A stretch of DNA of 64,000 bases from the NCBI RefSeq assembly GCF_003752175.1, contig NZ_RJVF01000015.1, positions 223,654-287,653 of the forward strand. The letters are read 5' to 3'. Below, one piece after another: positions 1 to 9,034 of this stretch. Within the stretch, counting starts at the first letter, position 1. Every line of letters starts with the position of its first letter. The DNA comes from Comamonas sp. BIGb0124 (GTDB lineage Bacteria > Pseudomonadota > Gammaproteobacteria > Burkholderiales > Burkholderiaceae_C). The notes below the pieces were generated by a model, which made no database searches, had not been told where the DNA came from, and worked only from the letters and a program-made list of their open reading frames with translations. The position numbers and the translations under genes were made by a program.

Positions 1-50
1 GTCAGCGCGGGATCGCAGAATGCGCGCAGCCAGGACTCGGGGAATTGCAT
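1..50 (-). CDS. pheT: Phenylalanyl-tRNA synthetase beta subunit, N-terminal fragment
   Basis: Only the first 16 codons are inside the window. They read MQFPESWLRAFCDPAL, which matches the conserved MQF-ESWLR opening of bacterial PheT. The start codon lies 48 bases beyond the pheS stop on the same strand, the normal pheS-pheT arrangement. The subunit pairs with PheS to charge tRNA-Phe and carries the editing domain. The rest of the gene runs off the left edge. Confidence 0.9.
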   Translation of the reverse strand, partial: MQFPESWLRAFCDPAL

Positions 51-98
51 GATGAGGCTCTGATGTTCGTTCGAAGGGTCGGGACGTCGCGGGCCGGT

Positions 99-1154
99 TT
101 ACTGGAACTGGCGCAGGAAACGAATGTCGCCGTCGAAGAACTGGCGCAGGTCGTTGACGCCGTAGCGCAGCATGGTCAGGCGGTCGGGGCCCATGCCGAA
201 GGCAAAGCCGATGTAGCGCTCGGGATCCAGACCCATGTTGCGCACCACGTTGGGGTGCACCTGCCCGGAGCCAGCCACTTCCAGCCAGCGGCCGGCCAAC
301 GGGCCGCTCTGGAACTGGATATCGACTTCGGCGCTGGGCTCGGTGAAGGGGAAAAAGCTGGGACGGAAACGCAGCACCAGGTCGTCGCTCTCGAAGAAGG
401 TGCGGCAGAAGTCGGTGAACACGACCTTCAGGTCCTTGAAGCTCACGTTCTCGCCCAGCCACAGGCCTTCGCACTGGTGGAACATCGGCGAATGGGTGGC
501 ATCGCTGTCGACACGGTAGGTGCGGCCCGGCGCGATCACGCGAATCTCGGGCATGCTCTGGCCGGCATCGATCAGGGCCTGGTGTTTCTTGACGTGCTGA
601 TGGGCGTACCGCACCTGCATGGGGCTGGTGTGCGGCCGCAGGTTGTAAGGCGTGCCGTCCTCGCCCTGCAGATCGACGTAGAACGTGTCCTGCATGGAAC
701 GCGCCGGATGATTGGGCGGATTGTTGAGCGAGGTGAAGCTGTGCCAGTCGCTCTCGATTTCAGGGCCGTCGGCGACGTCGAAACCCATGGTGCCGAAGAT
801 CTGCTCGATGCGCTCGAGCGTCCGGCTGACCGGATGCAGGCCGCCGCCGGCGCGCACACGGCCGGGCAACGTCACGTCCAGCGACTCGGACTTGAGTTGG
901 ATCGCCAGTTCGGCATCGGCAAGGGCCTGCCGGCGCGCACCGAGCGCGGCCTCGATGGCCTGCTTGGCCACGTTGATGGCGGCACCGCGCGATTTTTTCT
1001 CGTCCACGCTCAGGGCAGCCATGCCCTTCATCAGTTCGGTGATGCGCCCGGATTTCCCCAGGAACTGGGCCTTGGCGTTTTCCAGGTCGGCCGGGGTGGC
1101 CACCGCCGCAAAAGCCTCCTGGGCGCGTTCGACCAGCGTGTCCAACTCATTCAT
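99..1154 (-). CDS. pheS: Phenylalanyl-tRNA synthetase alpha subunit
   Basis: This 351-residue protein is the catalytic alpha subunit of the alpha2beta2 enzyme that attaches phenylalanine to its tRNA. An N-terminal coiled-coil arm (about residues 1-90) precedes a class II synthetase core. The core carries the [14 protein letters not shown] segment, the motif 2 region with TSPMQVRY, and a motif 3 region ending [17 protein letters not shown]. The ATG at 1154 (MNELDTLVE) is chosen because it matches the family start; an in-frame codon 39 bases upstream would put the initiator inside the preceding hairpin. It follows rplT on the same strand and is followed by pheT. Transcription entering it must pass the terminator-like hairpin at 1175-1212. 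Confidence 0.97.
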   Translation of the reverse strand: MNELDTLVERAQEAFAAVATPADLENAKAQFLGKSGRITELMKGMAALSVDEKKSRGAAINVAKQAIEAALGARRQALADAELAIQLKSESLDVTLPGRVRAGGGLHPVSRTLERIEQIFGTMGFDVADGPEIESDWHSFTSLNNPPNHPARSMQDTFYVDLQGEDGTPYNLRPHTSPMQVRYAHQHVKKHQALIDAGQSMPEIRVIAPGRTYRVDSDATHSPMFHQCEGLWLGENVSFKDLKVVFTDFCRTFFESDDLVLRFRPSFFPFTEPSAEVDIQFQSGPLAGRWLEVAGSGQVHPNVVRNMGLDPERYIGFAFGMGPDRLTMLRYGVNDLRQFFDGDIRFLRQFQ

Positions 1155-1174
1155 GTTCTGTACTCGGTTCAATG

Positions 1175-1212
1175 AAAAAAGGGCTAGCGCCATTGCAAGC
1201 AGCTAGCCCTTT
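1175..1212 (-). terminator. Intrinsic terminator/attenuator between rplT and pheS
   Basis: On the minus strand an 11-bp perfect stem (AAAGGGCTAGC, 1202-1212, pairing with 1178-1188) with a 13-base loop runs into a run of T residues (1175-1180), 20 bases before the pheS start. The form is that of an intrinsic terminator. Its position suggests that it reduces ribosomal-protein-operon transcription entering pheST. No phenylalanine-rich leader peptide is visible in the 65 bases after rplT, so classical PheM-type ribosome-mediated attenuation is not supported. Confidence 0.8.
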
Positions 1213-1277
1213 CCTGTTTTGCGCACACCGCGAGCCGCGCCCTCCGGGGATGGCGCGACAGCGGTGCCACGTGAAAA

Positions 1278-1637
1278 TCAAGCGGCCAGTTTGGCTTTGA
1301 CTTGTTCCACGATGCCACCAAAAGCGGCCTTGTCGTGCACGGCCAGGTCGGCCAGCATCTTACGGTCGATTTCAATGGAAGCCTTCTTCAGGCCGTTGGC
1401 GAACTGGCTGTAGGTCAGGCCCAGTTCACGGGCAGCGGCGTTGATACGGGCAATCCACAGTTGGCGGAAAACGCGCTTCTTGGTACGGCGGTCACGGTAG
1501 GCATACTGACCTGCCTTCATCACCGCCTGTTTGGCGATGCGGAAGACATTGCCGCGGCGACCGCGGAAACCCTTGGCCAGAGCCAGGACTTTTTTATGAC
1601 GAGCGCGGGCTGTTACACCACGTTTGACGCGAGGCAT
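1278..1637 (-). CDS. rplT: 50S ribosomal protein L20
   Basis: This 119-residue basic protein matches L20 over its full normal length. It opens [16 protein letters not shown], the long basic N-terminal extension that threads into 23S rRNA, and its globular C-terminal part contains [21 protein letters not shown]20 is an early assembly protein of the large subunit. In E. coli it also represses translation of rpmI-rplT by binding the mRNA leader. It lies 25 bases after rpmI on the same strand. Confidence 0.98.
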   Translation of the reverse strand: MPRVKRGVTARARHKKVLALAKGFRGRRGNVFRIAKQAVMKAGQYAYRDRRTKKRVFRQLWIARINAAARELGLTYSQFANGLKKASIEIDRKMLADLAVHDKAAFGGIVEQVKAKLAA

Positions 1638-1662
1638 GTGTTTTCTCCTAGTTCGTCGTTAA

Positions 1663-1866
1663 TTACAGGCCAGCGAAAGGCAGCATCTGAGCGATGTGAC
1701 CCATATTGGTCTCATGCACAGCCACGGCACCACGCAGTTGGCGCTTGTTCTTGGTGGTCTTCTTGGTCAAGATGTGACGTTTGAAGGCTTGACCGCGCTT
1801 GACGGTTCCACCCGGACGAACGCGAAAACGCTTTTTCGCGCTGCTCTTGGTCTTCATTTTGGGCAT
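1663..1866 (-). CDS. rpmI: 50S ribosomal protein L35
   Basis: This small 67-residue basic protein opens [16 protein letters not shown] and contains [24 protein letters not shown], the L35 signature. It is a component of the large ribosomal subunit. The gene sits between infC (228-base gap, which may hold the translational operator) and rplT (25-base gap), as in most bacteria. The ATG at 1866 is preceded on the minus strand by the purine stretch GGAGC. Confidence 0.98.
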   Translation of the reverse strand: MPKMKTKSSAKKRFRVRPGGTVKRGQAFKRHILTKKTTKNKRQLRGAVAVHETNMGHIAQMLPFAGL

Positions 1867-2094
1867 TTAATGCTCCTATTTTTTGTGCTCGCGAGGCGCC
1901 GCAGATCCCATCCGCGGACTTGTTGGCCCCGAGTCACTTCTTTTTTGCAGCAGCCTTGCGGCCTCTGCAGGCAGACAGCCTTTCAGCTGCCTGCATCGGC
2001 CCCACCTGCTTGACGCCTGCAGGGCCAGATCCATGGAGCCGCCTGTCCGCCACCGGCGGACACACGTCTCGTTTGTTGCACTGGCAGACCGGGT
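1867..2094 (-). promoter_or_regulatory. infC-rpmI intergenic leader with hairpin
   Basis: The 228 non-coding bases between infC and rpmI are long for an operon gap. They contain an 8-bp perfect stem with a 3-base loop at 2044-2062 (TGTCCGCC/GGCGGACA) and no following T run, so it is not a terminator. In E. coli the equivalent region holds the pseudoknot operator bound by L20. A similar translational operator is a reasonable inference here, but the pseudoknot itself was not demonstrated. Confidence 0.4.
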
Positions 2095-2697
2095 TCAGGC
2101 GGTCTGCGGGGCGGCCTGCTCGTTGGCCGGCTTGGCGCTGCCGCCACCCGGCTTGCGGCGGCCAGGTGCGATCATCATGATCATCTGGCGGCCTTCGAGC
2201 TTGGGGAACTGCTCGACCACGATGGTATCGGCCAGTTCGTCGCGAATGCGATTGAGCAAGGCCAGACCCAGCTCCTGGTGCGTGATCTCGCGGCCACGGA
2301 AACGCAAGGTGATCTTGCATTTGTCGCCTTCTTCAAGAAAACGCCGGATGTTACGCATCTTGATGTTGTAGTCGCCGTCATCGGTGCCAGGGCGGAATTT
2401 GATTTCCTTGACTTCGATGACTTTCTGCTTCGACTTGGCTTCGGCGGCTTTTTTCTGTTCCTGGTATTTGAACTTGCCGTAGTCCATCAGACGGCAGACC
2501 GGCGGATTGGCCGCTGCCGCGATTTCCACCAGGTCAACGTCCAATTCACCTGCCATGCGCAGAGCTTCAGCCAGCGGAACGACACCCAGGGGTTCGTTTT
2601 CCGGGCCGGAGAGGCGCACTTCCGGAGCCATGATTTCCCGGTTCAGACGGTGTTTGCGTTCTTCCCGGTGGCGACGATCACGAAATTCAGTAGCGAT
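2095..2697 (-). CDS. infC: Translation initiation factor IF-3, initiating at an AUC codon
   Basis: This 200-residue IF-3 binds the 30S subunit and checks start-codon and initiator-tRNA pairing. The N-terminal domain ([30 protein letters not shown]) and C-terminal domain ([32 protein letters not shown]) are both present. The first ATG (2631) would remove about 22 conserved residues. In frame upstream is ATC at 2697, preceded by GAGGA with about 7 bases of spacing, giving the N-terminus [15 protein letters not shown]. Non-canonical AUU/AUC starts are the known device for IF-3 autoregulation, because IF-3 discriminates against them. The gene follows thrS by 87 bases. Confidence 0.95.
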   Translation of the reverse strand: MATEFRDRRHREERKHRLNREIMAPEVRLSGPENEPLGVVPLAEALRMAGELDVDLVEIAAAANPPVCRLMDYGKFKYQEQKKAAEAKSKQKVIEVKEIKFRPGTDDGDYNIKMRNIRRFLEEGDKCKITLRFRGREITHQELGLALLNRIRDELADTIVVEQFPKLEGRQMIMMIAPGRRKPGGGSAKPANEQAAPQTA

Positions 2698-2784
2698 GGT
2701 TCTGTTCCTCGAAATTTTGCTGCAAAAGGTGCAGCACCCCGCCGATCAGACATACCGACGACAAGCAGAAAAGCCAGGGCTCAA

Positions 2785-4692
2785 TCAGGTCTTGCTGTTG
2801 ATGCTGGACTGGAGCTTCTCAACGAAAGCTGCCAAAGGCATCACACCGAGGTCTTGATTGCCCCGGGCGCGCACGGCGACGGCTCCGGCCGCCTTTTCCT
2901 TGTCGCCCACGACAAGGATGAAGGGCAGCTTTTGCAACGAATGCTCACGTATTTTATACGTAATCTTTTCATTTCGCAGATCGGTCAGTACGCGGACCCC
3001 TTGGGACTGCAGCGTTTGAGCAACTTCCTGGACGTAATCGGCCTGTGCATCGGTGATATTGAGCACCGCCACCTGGGTCGGCGCCAGCCAGGTCGGCAAG
3101 GCGCCGGCGTGCTGTTCGATCAGGATGCCGATGAAGCGCTCGAGGCTGCCGACGATGGCCCGGTGCAGCATGACCGGGCGGTGGCGGTTGCCGTCCTCGC
3201 CCACGTATTCGGCATCCAGGCGCTCGGGCATCGAGAAGTCGACCTGGATGGTGCCGGCCTGCCACTGGCGCCCGATGGCGTCGCGCAGGGTGTACTCGAC
3301 CTTGGGGCCGTAGAAGGCACCGTCGCCGGGTGCGATCTGGAAATCGCAGCCGGACTTGCGCAGGCTCTCCATGAGGGCGTGCTCGGCCTTGTCCCAGCTC
3401 TCGTCCGAGCCGATCCGTTTTTCGGGCCGGGTGGCGACCTTGTAGATGATCTCGGTGAAGCCGAAGTCCGCATACACCTTCTGCAGCAGCGCGGTGAAGT
3501 CCTCGCACTCGGGCAGGATCTGCTCTTCGGTGCAGAAGATGTGGCCGTCGTCCTGGGTGAAGGCGCGCACGCGCATGATGCCGTGCAGGCCGCCGGTGGG
3601 CTCGTTGCGGTGGCACTGGCCGAACTCGCCGTAGCGCAGCGGCAGGTCGCGGTAGCTCTTGACGCCTTGCTTGAAGATCAGGATGTGGCCGGGGCAGTTC
3701 ATCGGCTTGAGCGCGTATTCGCGCTTTTCCGATTCGGTGGTGAACATGTTCTCGCGGTACTTGTCCCAGTGGCCGGTCTTTTCCCACAGGGTCTTGTCGA
3801 GGATCTGCGGACCCTTGACTTCCTGGTAGCCGTTGTCGCGGTAGACCGCACGCATGTACTGCTCGACGGCCTGCCAGAGCGCCCAGCCCTTGGGGTGCCA
3901 GAACACGGTGCCGGGCGAGTGCTCGTCGAGGTGGAACAGATCGAGCTCGCGGCCCAGGCGGCGGTGGTCGCGCTTCTCGGCTTCCTCGATGCGCTTGATA
4001 TAGGACTCGAGGTCTTTCTTGTCGGCCCAGGCGGTGCCGTAGATGCGCTGCAGCTGTTCGTTCTTGGCGTCGCCGCGCCAGTAGGCGCCCGAAACGCGGG
4101 TGAGCTTGAAGTTCTTGAGGAAACGGGTGTTGGGCACGTGAGGGCCACGGCACATGTCCACATATTCCTCGTGGTAATACAGACCCATCTGGGTCTCGTC
4201 GGGCATGTCGTCGATCAGGCGCAGCTTGTAGTCCTCGCCGCGGCTCTTGAAGACCTCGATGACGTCGGCACGCGGGGTCATCTTCTTGACGACGTCGTAG
4301 TCCTTGGCGATCAGTTCGCGCATGCGGGCCTCGATGGCCGCCATGTCGTCGGGGGTGAAGGGGCGTTCGTACGAGATGTCGTAATAGAAGCCTTCGTCGA
4401 TCACCGGGCCGATGACCATCTTGGCGGTGGGGTAGAGCTGCTTGACGGCATGCCCGACCAGGTGGGCGCAGGAATGGCGGATGATCTCCACGCCCTCGGC
4501 GTCCTTGGGGGTGATGATCTGCAGCTTGGCATCGTGGTCGATGCGGTCGCTGGCGTCGACCAGCCGGCCGTCGACCTTGCCGGCCACGGTGACTTTGGCC
4601 AGCCCGGGGCCGATGGAAAGGGCGACATCGGCCACCGAGACGGGACCGGGATACTCACGTTTGGAGTTGTCGGGAAGCGTGATCTGAATCAT
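2785..4692 (-). CDS. thrS: Threonyl-tRNA synthetase
   Basis: This full-length 635-residue class II enzyme charges tRNA-Thr. Domains in order are an N-terminal TGS domain (about residues 1-62), an editing domain with [10 protein letters not shown] (His residues of the HxxxH motif), the catalytic core with the zinc-binding MNCPGH motif, a motif 2 region [14 protein letters not shown], and a C-terminal anticodon-binding domain ([11 protein letters not shown]). It heads the thrS-infC-rpmI-rplT-pheST cluster. A strong terminator-like hairpin ends 29 bases before its ATG, suggesting regulation by transcription attenuation. Confidence 0.98.
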   Translation of the reverse strand: MIQITLPDNSKREYPGPVSVADVALSIGPGLAKVTVAGKVDGRLVDASDRIDHDAKLQIITPKDAEGVEIIRHSCAHLVGHAVKQLYPTAKMVIGPVIDEGFYYDISYERPFTPDDMAAIEARMRELIAKDYDVVKKMTPRADVIEVFKSRGEDYKLRLIDDMPDETQMGLYYHEEYVDMCRGPHVPNTRFLKNFKLTRVSGAYWRGDAKNEQLQRIYGTAWADKKDLESYIKRIEEAEKRDHRRLGRELDLFHLDEHSPGTVFWHPKGWALWQAVEQYMRAVYRDNGYQEVKGPQILDKTLWEKTGHWDKYRENMFTTESEKREYALKPMNCPGHILIFKQGVKSYRDLPLRYGEFGQCHRNEPTGGLHGIMRVRAFTQDDGHIFCTEEQILPECEDFTALLQKVYADFGFTEIIYKVATRPEKRIGSDESWDKAEHALMESLRKSGCDFQIAPGDGAFYGPKVEYTLRDAIGRQWQAGTIQVDFSMPERLDAEYVGEDGNRHRPVMLHRAIVGSLERFIGILIEQHAGALPTWLAPTQVAVLNITDAQADYVQEVAQTLQSQGVRVLTDLRNEKITYKIREHSLQKLPFILVVGDKEKAAGAVAVRARGNQDLGVMPLAAFVEKLQSSINSKT

Positions 4693-4720
4693 GGAACAGC
4701 AAGCCTGTGGATGGGGTCTG

Positions 4721-4750
4721 AAAACAAAAAGCGCGGTGGGCGCCGCGCTT
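4721..4750 (-). terminator. Terminator-like attenuator in the thrS leader
   Basis: On the minus strand an 8-bp perfect GC-rich stem (AAGCGCGG at 4743-4750 pairing with CCGCGCTT at 4729-4736) and a 6-base loop run directly into TTTTTGTTTT. The T run ends 28 bases before the thrS ATG, too close to be a simple end-of-operon terminator for livF. It therefore most likely acts as an attenuator controlling read-through into thrS. What signal opens it is unknown. Confidence 0.75.
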
Positions 4751-4934
4751 GTCTTCGGTGGCCCGGGGGCCGGAGATCAGAAAAAGGCGCGAGCAACCAG
4801 CGCAGCTACCGGGGGTAGCGGCCGAATGGGGTGGCCGGGCTCGTTCGCGGTGTCATAACCGGGTTGCCTTTCTCGTCCTTGTGAGGGGTTGCGTAAATAC
4901 CTCGGGCCAGCGGCCCCAGGCAATGCTGCGCATG

Positions 4935-4963
4935 ATTTTACAACAAGCGCCCCACCCCGTCAT
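4935..4963 (-). promoter_or_regulatory. Candidate sigma70 promoter for the thrS leader
   Basis: On the minus strand ATGACG (4958-4963; 4 of 6 matches to TTGACA) is separated by 17 bases from TAAAAT (4935-4940; 5 of 6 to TATAAT). It overlaps the livF stop codon. It would give a leader of about 235 bases before thrS that includes the hairpin at 4721-4750. The call rests on sequence match and position only. Confidence 0.4.
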
Positions 4964-5751
4964 GGCCGCACGCCGGCCGAAGCTGCCGGAGAACTGCGGC
5001 CCAGATACGTGGCACCCACGCGCGGGTCGCTCGCCACGGCGGCGGCCGGCCCTTGCAGCGAGACCGCGCCGGTCTCGAGCACATAGGCCCAGTCGGCCAC
5101 ACGCAGCGCGGCGCGTGCGTTCTGCTCGACCAGCAGCACCGCCACGCCCAGGGCCTTGAGCCGGGTGACGATGGCGAAGATGTCGCGCACGATCAGCGGC
5201 GCCAGTCCCAGACTGGGTTCGTCGAGCATGAGCACGGCCGGCTTGGCCATGAGGGCGCGCCCGATCGCCAGCATCTGCCGCTCGCCGCCCGAAAGCGTCG
5301 CCGCGGCCTGGCTGCGGCGCTCGAGCAGGCGGGGGAACAGCGCATAGACGGCATCGAGCTGGTCGCCCGGATTCGCCTCGCCCCGGCGATGCCTGCGGTA
5401 GCTGCCCAGCAGCAGGTTGTCCGCCACATTCATGCTGCCGAACAGCTCCCGGCTCTCGGGCACCAGGCACAGGCCGGCCCCCACCCGCTGCTCGATGGGC
5501 CAGCGCGAAACATCCTGCCCGGCCAACCAAAGACCGCCCTGCGCCTGGCCATTGGCCGGCAAGGCACCGCCGATGGCGTTGAGCAGGGTCGATTTGCCCG
5601 CGCCATTGGGGCCGATCACCGTCACCACCTGGCCCGGCGCGACGTCGAGATCGAGCGGGGACAATGCCGGCACATCGCCATAGCGCACGAACAGGCCGCG
5701 CAGCGACAGGATGGGCGGGGCGGTAGCGGCAGGCGAAGAGCGATCGGGCAT
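4960..5751 (-). CDS. HAAT-family ABC transporter ATP-binding protein (LivF-like)
   Basis: This 263-residue ATPase belongs to the branched-chain amino acid/amide (HAAT) uptake family. It has Walker A GPNGAGKS, the LivF-type signature LSGGERQML, Walker [12 protein letters not shown] and the H-loop substitution LLVEQN typical of LivF. It is the last gene of livH-livMG-livF, 75 bases after livMG. The ATG at 5751 is chosen over a GTG 24 bases upstream; neither has a convincing ribosome binding site. The substrate cannot be told, because no HAAT substrate-binding protein is adjacent. Confidence 0.9.
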   Translation of the reverse strand: MPDRSSPAATAPPILSLRGLFVRYGDVPALSPLDLDVAPGQVVTVIGPNGAGKSTLLNAIGGALPANGQAQGGLWLAGQDVSRWPIEQRVGAGLCLVPESRELFGSMNVADNLLLGSYRRHRRGEANPGDQLDAVYALFPRLLERRSQAAATLSGGERQMLAIGRALMAKPAVLMLDEPSLGLAPLIVRDIFAIVTRLKALGVAVLLVEQNARAALRVADWAYVLETGAVSLQGPAAAVASDPRVGATYLGRSSPAASAGVRP

Positions 5752-5826
5752 GGCGGAGGTCAAGGCAGAGAACACGGCAGGTCGGGGTCGCGCGGGCAGA
5801 CGGGCATGGGGAACGCGGTCGGCTCC

Positions 5827-7845
5827 TCAGGCCACACGGCTGTCGGTGAAAACGGAATCCGGCGCGGAAACGGGACGCGGTGGCACGGAGGCCGGGACAT
5901 CGGACCGCACCGCGCCGTCGCTTCCATTCAGCGCATCGTCGTCGGGCTCGTCGCCCAGGTAGGCCCGCCGCACCGCCGGATCGCGTTGGATGGCGGCGGG
6001 GTCGCCCTCGGCGATCTTGCGGCCGAACTCCATGACGATCAGTCGGTCGGTCAACTGCATGACGAAATCCATGTCGTGCTCGACGATGAGCACGCCCATG
6101 CCTTCATCCCGCAATTGACGCAGCAGCCGGGCCAGCGCTTCTTTCTCTCGATGGCGCAGACCGGCTGCAGGCTCGTCGAGCAGCAGCAAGCGAGGACCCG
6201 CGCACAGCGCGCGGGCGATCTCCAGAATGCGTTGCTGACCCAGGGGCAGGCTGCCTGCGGCGTGCCGAGCCACATCGGCCAGGCCGACGCGCGCCAGTTG
6301 GCGGCGGGCTTCGGCAAACACCCTTTGTTCTTCTGCGCGGTTGAGCCGCAGCATGCTGCGCAGCATGCCGGCACCCGAGCGCAGGTGTGCACCGAGGGCG
6401 ACGTTCTCGATCACGCTCATGTCGGCGACCAGCTTGACATGCTGGAAGGTCCGCCCCATGCCCAGGGCCGCCACCTGCCGGGCGCCCTCCCCGGCCAGCG
6501 AACGCCCCCGCCACTCGACGCGGCCTTCGCTCAGGGGCAGGACGCCGGAAACGAGGTTGAACATGGTGGACTTGCCGGCGCCGTTGGGGCCGATGAGGCC
6601 CACGATTTCGCCGGCATGCAGCTCGAAGCTCATGCCGCCGACCGCCTGCAATCCACCGAAACGTTTACCGGCCTCGCGCACGCGCAGCAGCAGCTCGCCG
6701 GTCGCGGTCGCATCCGGGGCCTGGGCCGGCCGGCCTTCGGGCCGTTCGGCGGCGCCCGAAGAAACGCCGGCAGGGTCTGCAGGAAAAGACTGCGGCCCCT
6801 GCGGAACAGGCTGGGGCAGCGGCTCGCGCAGGCCCGGCGTGCCGCGAGCATCCGCAGCCCGTGCGCGCTGGGCCATGCCGCGGCGTGCCACGGCCTGTCC
6901 GAAACGCTGCACCTGAGGCCACAGGCCTTCGCGCGTGCGCTGCAGCAGGAGCACCAGCAAGGCCCCCAGGACGATGATCTCGTAGTTGCCGTCCGCGCCC
7001 AGCAGGCGGGGCAGCCAGCCCTGCAACTGATCCTTGAGCAGCGTGAACACGGCGGCACCGGCCACCGCACCCCACAAATGACCCGCGCCGCCCACCACGG
7101 CCATGAACAAGTACTCGATGCCGGCATTGATGCCGAAGGGCGTGGGATTGACTGCGCGCTGCAGGTGCGCATAGAGCCAGCCCGAGACCGACGCCAGCAG
7201 CGCCGCCAGCACAAAACACTGGATGCGCAGCGCCAGCGTGTTGACGCCCATGGACTCGGCCATCTGCGCGCCCGTCCGCAGGGCCCGCAAAGCCCGGCCC
7301 GGCCGCGACGCCAGCAGGTTGAAGCATGCCAGCAAGGCTGCCACCACCACCAGCCAGATGAGGTAGTACATCTGATGGCCGCTTTGCAGCGCATAGTTTC
7401 CCAGCGAAATGGGCGCGATGCCGTTGATGCCGTCGAAACGCCCCAGCACGTCGAGGTTGCCGAAGAGGTAGAACAACGCCAGCCCCCAGGCGATGGTGCC
7501 GAGCGGCAGGTAGTGGCCCGACAGCCGCATGGTGATCAGGCCCAGCGCCAGCGAGACGACACCGGTCGATGCCAGCCCGGCCAGCAGGCCCAGCCAGGGC
7601 GAGACGCCGTAGGCAGTGCTCAGCCAGGCCGTCGCGTAGGCGCCGATGCCCACGAAGGCGGCCTGACCGAACGAGGTCATGCCGCCCACGCCGGTCAGCA
7701 GCACCAGTCCCAGCGCCACCAGCGCGTAAAGCCCGATGTAGTTGGCCAGCGTGATCCAGAACACCGGCACGGGCAGTTGCGGCCAGCAGGCCATGAAGAC
7801 GGCAAAGGCCAGCAGCCCCAGCGCGGTGCGGCGGGTCCCGGTCAT
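5827..7845 (-). CDS. HAAT ABC transporter permease LivM fused to ATP-binding protein LivG
   Basis: One 672-residue polypeptide carries two normally separate subunits. Residues about 1-330 form a LivM-type permease with many hydrophobic segments (GLYALVALGLVLLTGVGGMTSFGQA, GGAGHLWGAVAGAAVF). After a Pro/Ala/Gly-rich linker (about 335-415), residues about 420-640 form a LivG-type ATPase with Walker [16 protein letters not shown]-loop, LPLGQQRILEIA signature and LLLLDEPAAGL Walker B. The ATG at 7845 overlaps the livH stop in an ATGA, indicating translational coupling. The acidic C-terminal tail of about 40 residues is not part of the family. LivM-LivG fusions are known in beta-proteobacteria. 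Confidence 0.93.
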   Translation of the reverse strand: MTGTRRTALGLLAFAVFMACWPQLPVPVFWITLANYIGLYALVALGLVLLTGVGGMTSFGQAAFVGIGAYATAWLSTAYGVSPWLGLLAGLASTGVVSLALGLITMRLSGHYLPLGTIAWGLALFYLFGNLDVLGRFDGINGIAPISLGNYALQSGHQMYYLIWLVVVAALLACFNLLASRPGRALRALRTGAQMAESMGVNTLALRIQCFVLAALLASVSGWLYAHLQRAVNPTPFGINAGIEYLFMAVVGGAGHLWGAVAGAAVFTLLKDQLQGWLPRLLGADGNYEIIVLGALLVLLLQRTREGLWPQVQRFGQAVARRGMAQRARAADARGTPGLREPLPQPVPQGPQSFPADPAGVSSGAAERPEGRPAQAPDATATGELLLRVREAGKRFGGLQAVGGMSFELHAGEIVGLIGPNGAGKSTMFNLVSGVLPLSEGRVEWRGRSLAGEGARQVAALGMGRTFQHVKLVADMSVIENVALGAHLRSGAGMLRSMLRLNRAEEQRVFAEARRQLARVGLADVARHAAGSLPLGQQRILEIARALCAGPRLLLLDEPAAGLRHREKEALARLLRQLRDEGMGVLIVEHDMDFVMQLTDRLIVMEFGRKIAEGDPAAIQRDPAVRRAYLGDEPDDDALNGSDGAVRSDVPASVPPRPVSAPDSVFTDSRVA

Positions 7846-8924
7846 GACTCGTCCTCGTCGTGGCGGCCCTGGCGCGAGCTCGCGATCGAGCGCCACAGCA
7901 GCACCGGGATGATCAGCGTGAAGACGATCACTTCCTTGAAGGCACTGGCCCAGAACGACGCAAAGGATTCGATCAGGCCCACCAGCAGCGCACCGCCGAC
8001 GGCCAGCGGAAAACTGGAGAGCCCGCCGATGATGGCGCCCACGAAGGCCTTGAGTCCGATGAGGAAACCGGTGTCGTAATAGATGGTGGTGAACGGTGCG
8101 ATCAGCATGCCGCACAGCGCACCGATGGCCGCGGCCAGCAGGAACGCCAGACGCCCGGCCTGCGTGATGGGAATGCCGACGATCTGGGCCCCGCGGCGGT
8201 TGACCGCGGTGGCGCGCAGCGCCTTGCCCGAGAGCGTGCGTCCGAAGAACAGGTAAAGGGCCAGCATGATCAGCGCCGTCACGCCCACCACCAGCAGGCT
8301 CTGCCACGACACGGCCAGCAGGCCTGCATCGAACGAACCGTCGACCAGGCCGTCGGCGCGGGCGCCCTCGGCGCCGAACATCCAGAGCCCCAGCCCCATC
8401 AGGGCAAAGTGGACACCGACCGAAACGATCAGCAGCACCAGCGGCGAACTCGCCGCCAGCGGCTGATAGGCCACCCGGTACAGCAACGGGCCCATGGGCA
8501 CGACCACGGCGAGGGCGAGCGCCATCTGCACCGGCTGGGCCAGTTGATCGGCCGGATAGCCGGCCTGCGGCAGCGCCCAGAACACGCCGGCCACCGCGGC
8601 CGGCCAGCACAGCATGTACCCGGTGGCGCGCAGTACTTCCTGACCCAGCCGCGCACGGCGGTCGGGCGCACGCAGGATGGCGGCCAGCTCCATCAGCCAG
8701 GCCAGCAGCGCCAGCCCCAGCAGCAGGTTGATGGAGGCCGGCCAGCGGCCGAGCTGCATCATGGCGAACGTCAGCGCGCCATAGGCCACGAACTCGCCCT
8801 GCGGGATGAAGATGACGCGGGTGACGGTGAAGACCACCACGATGGCCAGGGCCAGCAAGGCGTACACGGCGCCGGAGGTCAGACCGTCCTGCGCGAGGAT
8901 CGCGGCAATCGACAGATCCATCAT
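7842..8924 (-). CDS. HAAT ABC transporter permease (LivH-like)
   Basis: This is an inner-membrane permease of about 360 residues. It opens MMDLSIAAILAQDGLTSGAVYALLALAIVVVF and has the LivH motif RVIFIPQGEF near residue 35. A C-terminal block reads LRATAVNRRGAQIVGI, followed by FAFLIGLKAFVGAIIGG-type segments. The start at 8924 is favoured because GGAGGG sits 6 bases ahead of it; an in-frame codon 18 bases upstream would have this ribosome site inside its coding region. An insert of roughly 60 residues around 75-140 makes it longer than the usual 290-300. It overlaps livMG by four bases. Confidence 0.92.
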   Translation of the reverse strand: MMDLSIAAILAQDGLTSGAVYALLALAIVVVFTVTRVIFIPQGEFVAYGALTFAMMQLGRWPASINLLLGLALLAWLMELAAILRAPDRRARLGQEVLRATGYMLCWPAAVAGVFWALPQAGYPADQLAQPVQMALALAVVVPMGPLLYRVAYQPLAASSPLVLLIVSVGVHFALMGLGLWMFGAEGARADGLVDGSFDAGLLAVSWQSLLVVGVTALIMLALYLFFGRTLSGKALRATAVNRRGAQIVGIPITQAGRLAFLLAAAIGALCGMLIAPFTTIYYDTGFLIGLKAFVGAIIGGLSSFPLAVGGALLVGLIESFASFWASAFKEVIVFTLIIPVLLWRSIASSRQGRHDEDES

Positions 8925-9034
8925 CAGCAGCCCTCCGGGCATGCTGGGCGGGAAAACGGGACAGGGGCTGCGTCGGTCACGGCGGCAAGGTCAGAAGCGG
9001 AGACAGGGTTCGGCATGGGCGGCGGCAGGCCGGT

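Noticed and set aside
4853..4933. A 26-residue thrS leader peptide with four Thr codons (MRSIAWGRWPEV...)
   Set aside because: Its ATG lies upstream of the start point expected from the promoter at 4935-4963 and it has no ribosome binding site. The shorter frame at 4806-4856 is the better, still weak, candidate.
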